A stretch of DNA of 43,410 bases from Candidatus Avelusimicrobium bubulum (GCA_902798835.1 CADBYN010000003.1:1-43410), one strand, 5' to 3'. Positions 18,582 through 27,177 are shown, counted from the first letter of the stretch. The notes: generated by a model from the letters alone, not told the origin. Program-made: numbers and translations.

Positions 18582-19163
18582 ATGACAAACCCACTTATCT
18601 ACCACAAACAAGGATGGATCGAAGTTATTTGCGGATGTATGTTTTCGGGAAAAACCGAGGAGCTGATCCGCCGCGTACGTACTGCATTAATTGCCAAGCA
18701 AAAAGTGCAATTATTTAATTCCACGATTGATGATCGTTATGGCATTAATAGCATTACCAGCCACAATCAAAATAAAGTAGCCGCTACTTGCGTGCGACAT
18801 TCCAGCGAAATTTTACCGTTAATCGAAAAAAACACACATGTAGTTGCAATTGATGAAGTAAATTTCTTTGATAAAGGAATTGTGGATGTGTGTGACCAGC
18901 TCGCTCGTATGGGAAAACGTGTCATCGTTGCCGGGTTGGATACAGACTACCGCGCTGAACCCTTTGAAGTGACAGCGGCCCTGCTTGCCAAGGCAGAATT
19001 TGTTACTAAAAATTTAGCGGTTTGCACTAAATGCGGGAACCCGGCTAGTTTTACCCAACGCACGAGTAAAGACACCAAACGTATTGTGGTAGGTACAACC
19101 GATTCTTACCAAGCACGTTGCCGCCGATGCTATCGCAAACCTCGTACGAAAGCCAGCAAATAA
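18582..19163 (+). CDS. tdk: Thymidine kinase
   Basis: This 193-residue type II thymidine kinase salvages thymidine to dTMP. The P-loop is GCMFSGKT (18-25), the DEVNFFD motif carries the Walker B acid, and the lasso zinc site is made by CTKCG and CRRC near the C-terminus. AGAGGAA lies 5 nt before the ATG. Together with deoC in the same plus-strand run it suggests recycling of deoxynucleosides. Confidence 0.95.
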   Translation: MTNPLIYHKQGWIEVICGCMFSGKTEELIRRVRTALIAKQKVQLFNSTIDDRYGINSITSHNQNKVAATCVRHSSEILPLIEKNTHVVAIDEVNFFDKGIVDVCDQLARMGKRVIVAGLDTDYRAEPFEVTAALLAKAEFVTKNLAVCTKCGNPASFTQRTSKDTKRIVVGTTDSYQARCRRCYRKPRTKASK

Positions 19164-19193
19164 AGTACAATGAGATAATTACAGGAGGATCCT

Positions 19194-20021
19194 ATGCCTT
19201 ATAGCGGTTTTTGGAGACGTGCATTCGCTTTTATCATCGATCTGATGATTGTATTTCTTCCCACATTTTTTGTGTTTGGACCCATGATAGCCTTCCAAGC
19301 AGTTATTGGCGGAGGGAACCTTCAAACTTTGTCCACTTTGCAGGCAGGAGCACTGGGACTTACGGTGTTTAGCTGGCAACTAATTACGCTTGTTTTGATG
19401 TGGTTATACTTTGCTCTATGGGAAAGCGGCGCCAAGCAGTCTACCTGGGGGAAACGTCTGCTGGGAATTAAAGTCATTGGGGCAGATGGAGGACGTATTA
19501 GCTTTGGCCGTGCAACGGCTCGTTTCTTCTGCAAATTCGTCTCTTATGCAATCTTGTATATTGGTTTTATTATGGCAGCATTCACCAACCGCAAACGCAC
19601 ATTGCACGATATGATTGCTGAAACATATGTCGTCAAAAAATCGTTTGAACAAGGACAAGAGCTTCCGGAAACTAAAACCCATTGGGGATGGATGATTTTA
19701 ATATGTGCCCTGTGGATATTGTTTCTGTTATCTTCCGGTTTATTTACGGCACGCATAACATTAAGCCCTACACAACTAGCAGCCAATAATGCGGCCAATC
19801 GCTTGGAACAGCTCTCGAAAGAAGGGCTTGGCCTACGCGCTCCCCAGCGAGAACAAGGCGTAACTTATTTTTATAATGAAGATGGATATCGTGCCGTGGT
19901 GACGGATCCCACTTCCCATCATAAATTTACGATTTTTATGCAAAACGGTTCCAGCCAAGCTTGTTGCGAAGCTTTCCCCTTTGGCGATTGCAAAGCAACT
20001 GGTTTTACCGATTGCAAATAG
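19194..20021 (+). CDS. RDD family membrane protein with Cys-rich C-terminal tail
   Basis: This 275-residue protein begins with the RDD motif pattern (GFWRRAFAFIID) and has three predicted helices in the RDD domain (about 10-145). It then has a further hydrophobic helix near 165-185 and an extracytoplasmic tail ending in CC-x7-C-x7-C. RDD proteins are small membrane proteins linked in some cases to ion exchange; the role here is unknown. AGGAGG precedes the ATG. The next gene is a tandem paralog without the tail. Confidence 0.8.
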   Translation: MPYSGFWRRAFAFIIDLMIVFLPTFFVFGPMIAFQAVIGGGNLQTLSTLQAGALGLTVFSWQLITLVLMWLYFALWESGAKQSTWGKRLLGIKVIGADGGRISFGRATARFFCKFVSYAILYIGFIMAAFTNRKRTLHDMIAETYVVKKSFEQGQELPETKTHWGWMILICALWILFLLSSGLFTARITLSPTQLAANNAANRLEQLSKEGLGLRAPQREQGVTYFYNEDGYRAVVTDPTSHHKFTIFMQNGSSQACCEAFPFGDCKATGFTDCK

Positions 20022-20031
20022 GAGAAAAACA

Positions 20032-20724
20032 ATGAATAAAATATATCCATATGCAGGTTTTTGGAAACGCGCGGTGGCGTTTATTATAGATTCGTTGGTA
20101 TTATCTATCCCTATGGGGATGATATATGCCGTCATCATAATACCACAGGGCATGGCTTTTGTTAAATTAGCCTCCAGCGGGGCCGAGCCTTCCCCCGATA
20201 TGATGCTGGGGATGATGGGCCGCTATTTTGCCAGCATGGCACTTATATGGCTGCTTACCATTGTAAGCGGGTGGTTGTACTTCGCGCTGATGGAAAGCGG
20301 CAAACACCAAGCTACCTTAGGTAAAATGGCACTAGAAATTAAAGTAACCGGATCTCATGGAGAACATATCGGCTTTGCGCGTGCTACCGGCCGATTTTTT
20401 GGCAAGATGATCTCCGGCATGACCCTGTATTTTGGTTTTTATATGGCAGGATTTACACAAAAACGCCAAGCGCTACATGACCTATTAGCAAATACTTTTG
20501 TGGTTGATAAAGCGTATCAAGATGAAGAAAAAGAACTTGCGCCATTACCGTTTAGCAAAGGCGGCTGCGCTGCCGGTATTATCGTGGCGGTTGCTCCCTT
20601 TGTGCTGTACTTTGGTATGATTATTTTGATTATAGTGACAGGTATTTCTTCGGGTATGAATGGAAACGGACAAAATAACCTTCAAAAACAGCCTGTAGCT
20701 ATTACCCAGCAAGCGCAGCCTTAG
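20032..20724 (+). CDS. RDD family membrane protein (tandem paralog)
   Basis: The ATG at 20032, preceded by TAGGAG, gives 230 residues. The N-terminus (YAGFWKRAVAFIIDS) and the run LGKMALEIKVTGSHGEHIGFARATGRFFGKM-like segment match the upstream gene, so the pair arose by duplication. Hydrophobic segments lie at about 15-40, 75-95, 125-145 and 185-210. It lacks the cysteine-rich tail of its neighbour. The function is unknown. Confidence 0.8.
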   Translation: MNKIYPYAGFWKRAVAFIIDSLVLSIPMGMIYAVIIIPQGMAFVKLASSGAEPSPDMMLGMMGRYFASMALIWLLTIVSGWLYFALMESGKHQATLGKMALEIKVTGSHGEHIGFARATGRFFGKMISGMTLYFGFYMAGFTQKRQALHDLLANTFVVDKAYQDEEKELAPLPFSKGGCAAGIIVAVAPFVLYFGMIILIIVTGISSGMNGNGQNNLQKQPVAITQQAQP

Positions 20725-20743
20725 TTTGATTCAATATAATAAA

Positions 20744-20774
20744 ATTCCCCGGTTATATCAGCCGGGGAGTTTTA
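20744..20774. terminator. Bidirectional terminator between RDD pair and tolB
   Basis: TCCCCGG (20746-20752) pairs with CCGGGGA (20762-20768), extended by weaker pairs, with A-rich sequence on the left and TTTTA on the right. It serves two converging genes. Confidence 0.8.
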
Positions 20775-20797
20775 TGTATTCTAACTGCTAATAAATC

Positions 20798-22111
20798 TTA
20801 CAAACTCCAATGCGGTGTGAAGGAATCCCCTTTAATGTTGGCCAGTAAGTGCGGGGCACTACCGTCCATATCCATCATATATAGTTGACGACTGCCGTTA
20901 CGGGTAGTTGTAAAGGCAATAAAGCGTCCATCCGGAGACCAAGTGGGGTCTTCGTTGGACCCGGCATCGCTGGTTAGGCGTTTAATTTGCGTACCGGTTA
21001 AATCCACCAGAAAAATATCCATGGGGTGATAGGCACTTTCACGCCCCGAGAATACAATCCATTCCCCGGTAGGAGACCATTGTGGCGTATCGGACCAGTT
21101 GAACTTTTTGGTTAAGGGCCGGGTTTGCCCGGTGGCCAGTTCCATCACATAAATTTGCGGATTCCCGGCGCGGTTAGATACAAACGTAATATATTTACCA
21201 TCCGGCGAATAAGACGGAGAACCATCTACGGCCGTGCTTTTATTGGTAATTTGCACTTTTTGCTGCGTTTCCAGGTTATAGATAAAAATGCTCGGATTAG
21301 CCCCCCCGGTACTGGTAAATACAAGTGCTTTACCATCGGGTGATACGCCCCCAATTAAGCTAAGCCCTTTTTTAATGATAATGGGTGTAATTTTCCCGGC
21401 ACGCAAGTCGATAGCGAAAATATCCGGGTTTCGATACTTATAGGATGTATAGAAAATACGCCCGTCCTTACTCCAACGCGGCAAGAGCGAGATGGAATTA
21501 TCTTTAGTGAGTTTTTGCAAATTCTGACCGTCATAGTCTACCACGTAAATTTCTTTGTGTTTAGTGGCATTGTTCGCAAATGCGATCTTGGTATCTGCAA
21601 TTCCGCGTTTCCCCAATAAAGACGCTACAATTTGATCAGACGCGATATGTGCCAATCGACGCAAACTCGTTTGGGTCCCTTTGAAAGCTTTGGCAAACAC
21701 AGCTGTTCGGGTAGCCATATCATACACATAAATTTTAATACTGTAATAAGGCTCAGCATAAGAAATGGACCCCGTAAGCACATAACTAGGTTTAGTCGGC
21801 AATTTGGCCCATTCCTTTAGAGAATCTTTCAACTTGGTTGTATCAAATTCCGGGCCGTCTTCTACCACATCGAAATAACGCGCAAATAATAAATCCCCGC
21901 GCATGACTTCATGTACTTGCGTCGCGGCTTCTTGGCTCTTCTCATCAGCAGAGAAAGCTGGCATACCGATAGCCGGCAACTTTTGTTTGCCTACAGAGGT
22001 AATACCAATGTATACATCGGTTTTAGGAGCCGCTACACACAACACGGCACTACACAGACAAATTACTGCTGCAATAAAAGCATGAAGATGTTTAGTCATA
22101 TACAAACCCAT
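20798..22111 (-). CDS. tolB: Tol-Pal system protein TolB
   Basis: This 437-residue periplasmic protein has an N-terminal signal peptide, a TolB N-domain (about 30-150) and a C-terminal six-blade propeller with repeats of the form DGKYITFVSNRAGNPQIYVMEL and SPDGRFIAFTT. It links Pal to the Tol complex to keep the outer membrane attached during division. The ATG at 22111 abuts the cpoB stop; a second in-frame ATG at 22099 is equally possible. TolQ, TolR and TolA are not in the window. Confidence 0.94.
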   Translation of the reverse strand: MGLYMTKHLHAFIAAVICLCSAVLCVAAPKTDVYIGITSVGKQKLPAIGMPAFSADEKSQEAATQVHEVMRGDLLFARYFDVVEDGPEFDTTKLKDSLKEWAKLPTKPSYVLTGSISYAEPYYSIKIYVYDMATRTAVFAKAFKGTQTSLRRLAHIASDQIVASLLGKRGIADTKIAFANNATKHKEIYVVDYDGQNLQKLTKDNSISLLPRWSKDGRIFYTSYKYRNPDIFAIDLRAGKITPIIIKKGLSLIGGVSPDGKALVFTSTGGANPSIFIYNLETQQKVQITNKSTAVDGSPSYSPDGKYITFVSNRAGNPQIYVMELATGQTRPLTKKFNWSDTPQWSPTGEWIVFSGRESAYHPMDIFLVDLTGTQIKRLTSDAGSNEDPTWSPDGRFIAFTTTRNGSRQLYMMDMDGSAPHLLANIKGDSFTPHWSL

Positions 22112-22837
22112 TTATTTGGAAAGCTTGGCAAGTTCCGCCTTGGCTTGAGTAGCTTCGGACGACTTGGGGAAGTCCGTCACAACAGAAGACAAATAGCGTT
22201 TGGCTTCGTCCGTTTTGCCCAAGGGAACAATACTAAGCGCGTATTTTAATCGCGCGGCAGGGGTCAATTTGCTATTGGGGAATTTTTGAAGTATGGTAGC
22301 GTAAGCAACCGCTCCTTTCTTGGTTTGCCCAGCTGCGATGTATGCATCCCCCATATACATGTAGGCTTGCTCGGTATTTTCACTCTGTGGATATTTGGAG
22401 ATATACAACTTAAATCCGGTAGCGGCGGCTTCATACGCCCCTTTATCTAAGTGATTTTTAGCTTCGGCAAACAAGTCGGAAGGAAGGACCGCGCTGCCAC
22501 CTTGTTGCAACGGTTGGACAGGCTCTTCTCCTTCTGCAACAGGCACAACCGTTCGGCTGCCTTGCAACACAGCGGTAATATCATCTAACTTGGCCGATAA
22601 CCCCGAAATTTGGCTGCTGGATTGTGCGAGATTTTCATTAGAAATGGACAAATTCTGATTAAGATCATCCATTTTGCTGGCTAGTTCTGCTTGATTGGCC
22701 TGCATTTGGGTAATGGTGGTGTTGAGTTCTCTAAGTTGCCCTTGCAGAGCGCTCATATCTTGCTGGCTGGCTAAGAAGCAGCCACTAAGCAAAGAGCCCG
22801 CACCCCCTATTAAAATAAGTGTCAAAATATTTTTCAT
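22112..22837 (-). CDS. cpoB: CpoB/YbgF-like TPR lipoprotein of the Tol-Pal system
   Basis: This 241-residue protein has a lipobox at Cys20 (LSGC), a Gln/Asn-rich coiled coil (about 25-95), a Pro/Glu linker and three tetratricopeptide repeats (about 120-238; LFAEAKNHLDKGAYEAAATGF, AYMYMGDAYIAAGQ). CpoB couples Tol function to murein synthesis at the septum. In E. coli it is periplasmic; a lipobox form, as here, would anchor it to a membrane. It lies between pal and tolB. Confidence 0.85.
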   Translation of the reverse strand: MKNILTLILIGGAGSLLSGCFLASQQDMSALQGQLRELNTTITQMQANQAELASKMDDLNQNLSISNENLAQSSSQISGLSAKLDDITAVLQGSRTVVPVAEGEEPVQPLQQGGSAVLPSDLFAEAKNHLDKGAYEAAATGFKLYISKYPQSENTEQAYMYMGDAYIAAGQTKKGAVAYATILQKFPNSKLTPAARLKYALSIVPLGKTDEAKRYLSSVVTDFPKSSEATQAKAELAKLSK

Positions 22838-22871
22838 AGATGGTCGGGCTCCTTGTCGTTAAACGAATAGA

Positions 22872-23378
22872 TTAGTTAGCTTGTAAAAGCGTATCGGCTC
22901 TGCGGTTTTGGGCCCAGCAGTCTTGGGTAGCTTCGTAGCAAACCGGTTTTTCTTCGCCGTAAGAAACGGTGGAGATTTTGTCAGCCGGAATACCTAAGCG
23001 TACATAATAAGCTTTTACTTCGTCGGCACGTTTTTGGCCTAAGGCAATGTTATAGGCAGTGGTACCGCGATCGTCGCAATTTCCTTCTACGATTACTGCA
23101 TAGTTGGAAGCAGCAGAGGCAGCAGCTTTGATAGCTTGCGCGTTGGCTTCCACAATTTTGCGGTTGTCAGCGGACAAGTTAGCTTTGTCTAATTCGAAGT
23201 GTACTACGCCCAAAGCAACTTCTTGAGCGGGGATATCTACATCTTCTTCGCCCATGGTTACTTCGGAAACGGCCACTACTTCTTCAGAGGTAGCATCACC
23301 GTCTTTTACGTTTTTGTGGCAGGCGGTCAAACCAGCGGCCACAGCTAGTACGAGGACTACTTTAAGTAAGTTTTTCAT
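22872..23378 (-). CDS. pal: Peptidoglycan-associated lipoprotein Pal
   Basis: This 168-residue protein has a lipobox at Cys20 (LTAC), an acidic linker and an OmpA C-terminal domain (about 58-165) with FELDKANLS, EGNCDDRGTTAYNIALGQKRADEVKAYY-like helix residues and NRRAD. In this order the run EGNCDDRG replaces the common EGHTDERG. It binds diaminopimelate-containing murein. It is first in the pal-cpoB-tolB operon and has GGAGA before the ATG. Confidence 0.92.
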   Translation of the reverse strand: MKNLLKVVLVLAVAAGLTACHKNVKDGDATSEEVVAVSEVTMGEEDVDIPAQEVALGVVHFELDKANLSADNRKIVEANAQAIKAAASAASNYAVIVEGNCDDRGTTAYNIALGQKRADEVKAYYVRLGIPADKISTVSYGEEKPVCYEATQDCWAQNRRADTLLQAN

Positions 23379-23419
23379 TTATTTCTCCGTTATAGATGTT
23401 ATGTAACTTCTACATATAA

Positions 23420-23438
23420 ATGATAGCAACTTTGTCAA
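23420..23438 (-). promoter_or_regulatory. Candidate promoter region for pal-cpoB-tolB
   Basis: On the minus strand TGCTATCAT (23428-23420) matches the extended -10 form common in this window. An overlapping TTGACA (23438-23433) could instead pair with TATGTA (23416-23411) at 16 nt. It lies about 42 nt upstream of pal and 20 nt from the divergent leader-RNA promoter. Confidence 0.4.
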
Positions 23439-23457
23439 AGAAACGTCAATATATTTT

Positions 23458-23466
23458 TGCTATAAT
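23458..23466 (+). promoter_or_regulatory. Extended -10 promoter of the leader RNA and pilin
   Basis: TGCTATAAT is a perfect -10 hexamer (23461-23466) with the extended TG. Transcription would begin near 23473, about 10 nt before the first helix of the structured RNA. No convincing -35 is present at 17 nt. Confidence 0.7.
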
Positions 23467-23472
23467 GGAAGA

Positions 23473-23658
23473 GTAGTATTATAGATTATTTGTTGGAAGT
23501 GCAGGGAGAGCCTGCGCAAAGCCGGGTGCACACTGTGCATAAGGCATTTTCCACTCCTCAAATAATCGTCTGCTTTTGTGCCTGCCCCGCAAGGGGTAGG
23601 CCGGCGACGGTTATTGCACGGGTTAGTGGAAAAGCTTAGGCAATACGTCGCCTTTTTT
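23473..23658 (+). ncRNA. Candidate structured leader RNA or riboswitch-like element upstream of pilin
   Basis: The region folds into three parts. The first is a 9-bp closing helix (23484-23492 with 23559-23567) around a three-way junction: helix 23494-23498 with 23549-23553, hairpin 23499-23505 with 23511-23517 (loop GAGAG), and hairpin 23521-23545. The second is a 9-bp hairpin (23580-23588 with 23593-23601) capped by a GCAA tetraloop. The third is a terminator hairpin (23603-23658). A strong extended -10 lies just upstream and a pilin gene starts 25 nt after the T-tract. No open frame fits. I could not match it to tmRNA, 6S, SRP, RNase P or a c-di-GMP aptamer. It may be a regulatory leader (attenuator or riboswitch) or a free small RNA. 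Confidence 0.6.
23603..23658 (+). terminator. Strong terminator between leader RNA and pilin gene
   Basis: GGCGACG (23603-23609) pairs with CGTCGCC (23646-23652), continued after a 2-nt bulge by 23612-23617 with 23640-23645. A 22-nt loop is enclosed, and six T residues (23653-23658) follow. It lies 24 nt upstream of the pilin start, so the pilin needs readthrough or antitermination. Confidence 0.85.
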
Positions 23659-23682
23659 GTGCTTCCACACCTAGGAGAAAAT

Positions 23683-24147
23683 ATGAATAGAAAAACAAAA
23701 ACAGGGTTCACGCTCATTGAACTCTTAGTAGTAGTTTTAATTATCGGTATTTTGGCGGCTATTGCGCTACCGCAATACCAAAAGGCCGTGGAAAAAGCCC
23801 GCGTTGCTGAAGCTATTACGATTTTAAAAGAAATGGATAAAGCACGTCAACTATGTGCATTAGAAAAAGGACTTGAAAACTGTTGGGGAGGTAATCTTTT
23901 TGAAAATTCACTTTATGTTCCTCCCGCAGAACTTTTGGATTGGGACACCTGTATAGATACCGCTCCTTGTTTTCGTATCAACAATTGGGAATTTTGGTCA
24001 GATGATTTTTTATATGCTGGCCGCATCAAAAATGGAGAAATTATATCCGTTTTAGAAATTTCCACCGTTTACCTCGATGGTACTACTCACCCGCTGCAAT
24101 GCTCTGATTGGTCAGACGAAAATTACTGTTCTTCTATCGGCATGTAA
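23683..24147 (+). CDS. Type IV pilin-like protein (prepilin)
   Basis: This 154-residue protein has a short basic leader and a prepilin cleavage site G|FTLIE (after residue 8), followed by the N-terminal hydrophobic helix and the YQKAVEKAR segment shared by the other pilins here. The tail (about 55-154) is unrelated to the others and contains several cysteines ([22 protein letters not shown]) that may form disulfides. TAGGAG precedes the ATG at 23683. The gene stands alone between two terminators, so no dedicated assembly genes are linked. Confidence 0.9.
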   Translation: MNRKTKTGFTLIELLVVVLIIGILAAIALPQYQKAVEKARVAEAITILKEMDKARQLCALEKGLENCWGGNLFENSLYVPPAELLDWDTCIDTAPCFRINNWEFWSDDFLYAGRIKNGEIISVLEISTVYLDGTTHPLQCSDWSDENYCSSIGM

Positions 24148-24174
24148 AAACCGCCCCGGTAAAGGGGCGGTTTT
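24147..24174. terminator. Bidirectional terminator between pilin and gatB
   Basis: CCGCCCC (24151-24157) pairs with GGGGCGG (24164-24170), flanked by AAAAA on the left and TTTT on the right. The pilin TAA runs into the A-tract. Confidence 0.9.
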
Positions 24175-24192
24175 AATTTGTGTAAGTTTTAC

Positions 24193-25635
24193 TTATCCCA
24201 ATAATTTAGCAAGCAGTTGGCTGATAGCACGCGGGTTGGCTTTGCCTTTGCTGGCTTTCATCACCCCACCGACTAACGCACCAATAGCGGCTTTGTTGCC
24301 TTTTTGATAATCAGCCACCGCTTTAGGGTTGGCGGCAATGGCGGCTTTGGCCCATTCTTCAAGCTGTCCTTCGTCACTCACTTGCACCATACCGCGCGCT
24401 TCTACAATTTTAGCGGGCGATCCGCCGTTTTTGTAGATTTCTTCAAATACCTCACGCGCTTGTTTGCGGTTGATTTTGCCGCTCTCGGTCATCTCAAGTA
24501 ATTCGGCCAAACTAGCGGCCGGGATGGGCGAGTCTTCAATTTCTTTTTTCTCAGCGTGCAAAAGACCCAATAGGTCGGTTTGGATCCAGTTGGAGGCGGT
24601 CTTTAAAGACACTTTGCCGCTCTTGGTAACCGCTTCAAAATAGTCCGAAATTTCGCGCGAAGACGTTAACACACCCGCGTCGTAAGCGGATAACCCCGCT
24701 TTCATAAACCGCGCCTCTTTACTAGCGGGCAGTTCGGGCATCCCCGCACTTACTTTTTTGAGCCAATCATCCTGTAAAATCACAGGCGGCAAATCCGGCT
24801 CCGGGAAGTAGCGGTAATCGAGTGCGTCTTCTTTGGAGCGCATCGGTTTAGTAACGAGTTCCACTTTATCCCACTGGCGGGTTTCCTGTTTTACCTGTCC
24901 GCCGCCATTTAAAATTTCCGTTTGGCGGTTAATTTCGTAAATAAGGGCCTCACGCACCCCTTTGAACGAATTTAAATTTTTAATTTCGGCGCGCGTGCCA
25001 AATTCTTCTTGTCCTTTGGGACGCAAAGAAATATTAACGTCTACACGCAGCTCTCCTTTTTCCATATCACAGTTAGAGGCCCCCACCCAGCGCATCAGGC
25101 GTTTAATTTCCGTGAGGTATGCATAAGCTTCATCCGGGGAACGCATATCCGGCATGGAAACAATTTCCAAAAGCGGACTGCCCGCGCGGTTGTAATCTAC
25201 GAGCGAATATTCCGCCTCGTGCGAGGATTTGGCGGCATCTTCCTCTAAATGCGCGTGGTGGATACCGATTTTCTTTTTCTGCAAATTGTCTTTGGGCCCG
25301 TAGGTAATTTCAATATACCCCGCGCCATTAATCGGCTCATCGTATTGGGTAATTTGGTATCCCTTGGGCAAATCGGGGTAGAAATAATGTTTGCGCGAGA
25401 ACGAAGAATAGGTGTTTGTTTTACAATTCATCGCCAATCCCGCGCGCACAGCCAGTTCCAGGGCGCCTTCGGTAAGCACAGGCATTACGCCGGGGTGTCC
25501 TAAACAAATCGGGCAAACGGCAGTGTTCGGCTTCGTGTCTTCGCCTACACCGTTAGGGCAGGCGCAAAATAATTTCGTGTGGCTGGCAAGCTGGACATGG
25601 ATTTCCAGTCCGATAACAGGTTCAAATTCGGTCAT
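24193..25635 (-). CDS. gatB: Aspartyl/glutamyl-tRNA amidotransferase subunit B
   Basis: This 480-residue protein recognises mischarged Glu-tRNA(Gln) or Asp-tRNA(Asn) and amidates it with GatA and GatC. The N-terminal cradle begins EPVIGLEIHVQL and contains the zinc cysteines (LFCACPN...CPICLGHPG). The C-terminal helical and YqeY-like tail domain (about 330-480) is complete. GatA and GatC are not in the window. It is monocistronic with TAGGAG before the ATG and is divergent from the murJ-like gene. Confidence 0.96.
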   Translation of the reverse strand: MTEFEPVIGLEIHVQLASHTKLFCACPNGVGEDTKPNTAVCPICLGHPGVMPVLTEGALELAVRAGLAMNCKTNTYSSFSRKHYFYPDLPKGYQITQYDEPINGAGYIEITYGPKDNLQKKKIGIHHAHLEEDAAKSSHEAEYSLVDYNRAGSPLLEIVSMPDMRSPDEAYAYLTEIKRLMRWVGASNCDMEKGELRVDVNISLRPKGQEEFGTRAEIKNLNSFKGVREALIYEINRQTEILNGGGQVKQETRQWDKVELVTKPMRSKEDALDYRYFPEPDLPPVILQDDWLKKVSAGMPELPASKEARFMKAGLSAYDAGVLTSSREISDYFEAVTKSGKVSLKTASNWIQTDLLGLLHAEKKEIEDSPIPAASLAELLEMTESGKINRKQAREVFEEIYKNGGSPAKIVEARGMVQVSDEGQLEEWAKAAIAANPKAVADYQKGNKAAIGALVGGVMKASKGKANPRAISQLLAKLLG

Positions 25636-25652
25636 AAATTCTCCTAAAATAA

Positions 25653-25658
25653 TATAAT
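25653..25658 (+). promoter_or_regulatory. -10 box, predicted leaderless start of the murJ-like gene
   Basis: TATAAT ends 7 nt before the ATG at 25666, so transcription would start at or one base before the start codon. No ribosome-binding site is present between them. Three bases away on the other strand lies the gatB ribosome-binding site. Confidence 0.5.
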
Positions 25659-25665
25659 ACTAAAT

Positions 25666-27177
25666 ATGAAAACCCTTTTTAAGCCCACTTCTTATAAAAA
25701 AGGCGCCGCTTTAGCCGCCGCAGCCACGTTCGTGTGGAAAGCAATTTCTTTTGCCAATGCACTCCTCTTAGCGCTTTATTTTGGGGCCAGCCGGCAGACG
25801 GATGTGTATTTTTACCTTATTATTTTGACGGGAGTGGGTGTAGCCTTTTTGCAACGCTTAAATCAAACCGTCCTTATCCCCGAGGCCATGTTTCTTACCC
25901 AGCAAGACAAAACAACCGGGCAAAAATTCGCCACTATGTGGCTATATATTTACGTAGCTTTGGGAATTATTGTATGCGTAATCAGCGTGGGGTGCCCGGA
26001 GCAGATTTGGCGGGTTTTATCGCGCTTTGGGGAAAAACTCCTCGCACACGACAAAGCACTGCTAACGTGGGCCTTAGGGGTATTTTCCTTACAAATTATC
26101 ACTTATTATTTAACTGCTATTGCGGAAATGTATAAGTTTTTTAAGACGGCGTGGCTGGGCGTTTTAAATGCTATTTGCCCGTTGGCCGCACTTCTATTGT
26201 TAGGTAATCAAGCGGGTATTATCAGCATGCTCTACGGCTTTTTTGTAGCCAATGTACTGCAAATTATCATTTTAGTTGTACTGTTAAAAACACAGATGAA
26301 TTGGTCCTTTCGGCCGGCTTGGATCCCGCTACGCACCCGCACGCGTCAAAATATGCTCACCGGACAAACACTTGCCGTGTTGGATGTATTTAATGGTTGG
26401 CTTCCTTTGTATCTAATGAGCGGCATGAATGCAGGCGTGGTAAGCGCACTTAATTACTGCAAACAACTTACCGACTCTACGACCGAAGTTTTTACTGTGT
26501 GCGTTGCGAATGTAGCTAAAATCGAAATAACAGAACAACTAACGAAAAAAGAACTGGGAAAGGCAAATGTTTCATTTGTCTCTTATTCGTACATATTGTT
26601 GGTCATATTAGCCCCGCTGGTGGTATTTTCGTGCTACTTCGCACCCTATATTGTGGATTTATTTTTTAAGCGCGGTCAGTTTACCGCACAAGCTGCGCAC
26701 GATACTGTTTTATTCTTACGACCCATGTTATTTGTGCTCTTACTCAGCGTACCGGGATACTTACAAAATAGCGCCCTGGCTGCCGGACAAAAAATTAAAG
26801 AGTGGTTCCCCTATGCGCTTACCAGCGGCCTTATATTTACCGTCCTGATGTGGTTTTTTATTTCTAAACAGGGAGCATTCGTTTACCCGTATTTGATGAT
26901 AATAGGGCTTGTGATTGGTTTTATCTTAAATGCGTTTTTATTTAAAAAACACTTAAATTTTCTGCAATATATAGAGCCTTTATGGTCGGTTGTCCGCTTA
27001 AGTTTACTTGCTGTAATTGCTCTGGTTCCTGCTGCATTGATTTCCTGTCTGCTTGCAAAAAATTGTTGGATTCAAATTTTGGGGTGTGGCCCTGTATTTA
27101 TGGCCACATATATAGGAATTTTGTATCTGACAAAAGATATACGCCAACTACGCGAACTCTTTCGAAACGGCTTCTAA
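25666..27177 (+). CDS. MurJ/MviN-like lipid flippase
   Basis: This 503-residue polytopic membrane protein of the MOP superfamily has about 14 hydrophobic helices. MurJ-like features include the N-terminal FVWKAISFANALLLALYFGAS helix start with Arg at its end (SRQTDVYFY), the ALNYCKQLTDSTTEVF helix, and the FKRGQFT loop near residue 331. It probably flips lipid II or a related undecaprenyl-linked precursor. The alternative is an O-antigen or wzx-type flippase, which the adjacent glycosyltransferases make plausible. The 3' end overlaps the converging GT9 gene by 30 nt. Confidence 0.82.
   Translation: MKTLFKPTSYKKGAALAAAATFVWKAISFANALLLALYFGASRQTDVYFYLIILTGVGVAFLQRLNQTVLIPEAMFLTQQDKTTGQKFATMWLYIYVALGIIVCVISVGCPEQIWRVLSRFGEKLLAHDKALLTWALGVFSLQIITYYLTAIAEMYKFFKTAWLGVLNAICPLAALLLLGNQAGIISMLYGFFVANVLQIIILVVLLKTQMNWSFRPAWIPLRTRTRQNMLTGQTLAVLDVFNGWLPLYLMSGMNAGVVSALNYCKQLTDSTTEVFTVCVANVAKIEITEQLTKKELGKANVSFVSYSYILLVILAPLVVFSCYFAPYIVDLFFKRGQFTAQAAHDTVLFLRPMLFVLLLSVPGYLQNSALAAGQKIKEWFPYALTSGLIFTVLMWFFISKQGAFVYPYLMIIGLVIGFILNAFLFKKHLNFLQYIEPLWSVVRLSLLAVIALVPAALISCLLAKNCWIQILGCGPVFMATYIGILYLTKDIRQLRELFRNGF

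Noticed and set aside
23473-23602. c-di-GMP-I (GEMM) riboswitch upstream of the pilin
   Set aside because: A short GCGCAAAGCC stretch looks similar, but the P2/P3 architecture and other conserved positions of the aptamer are absent.
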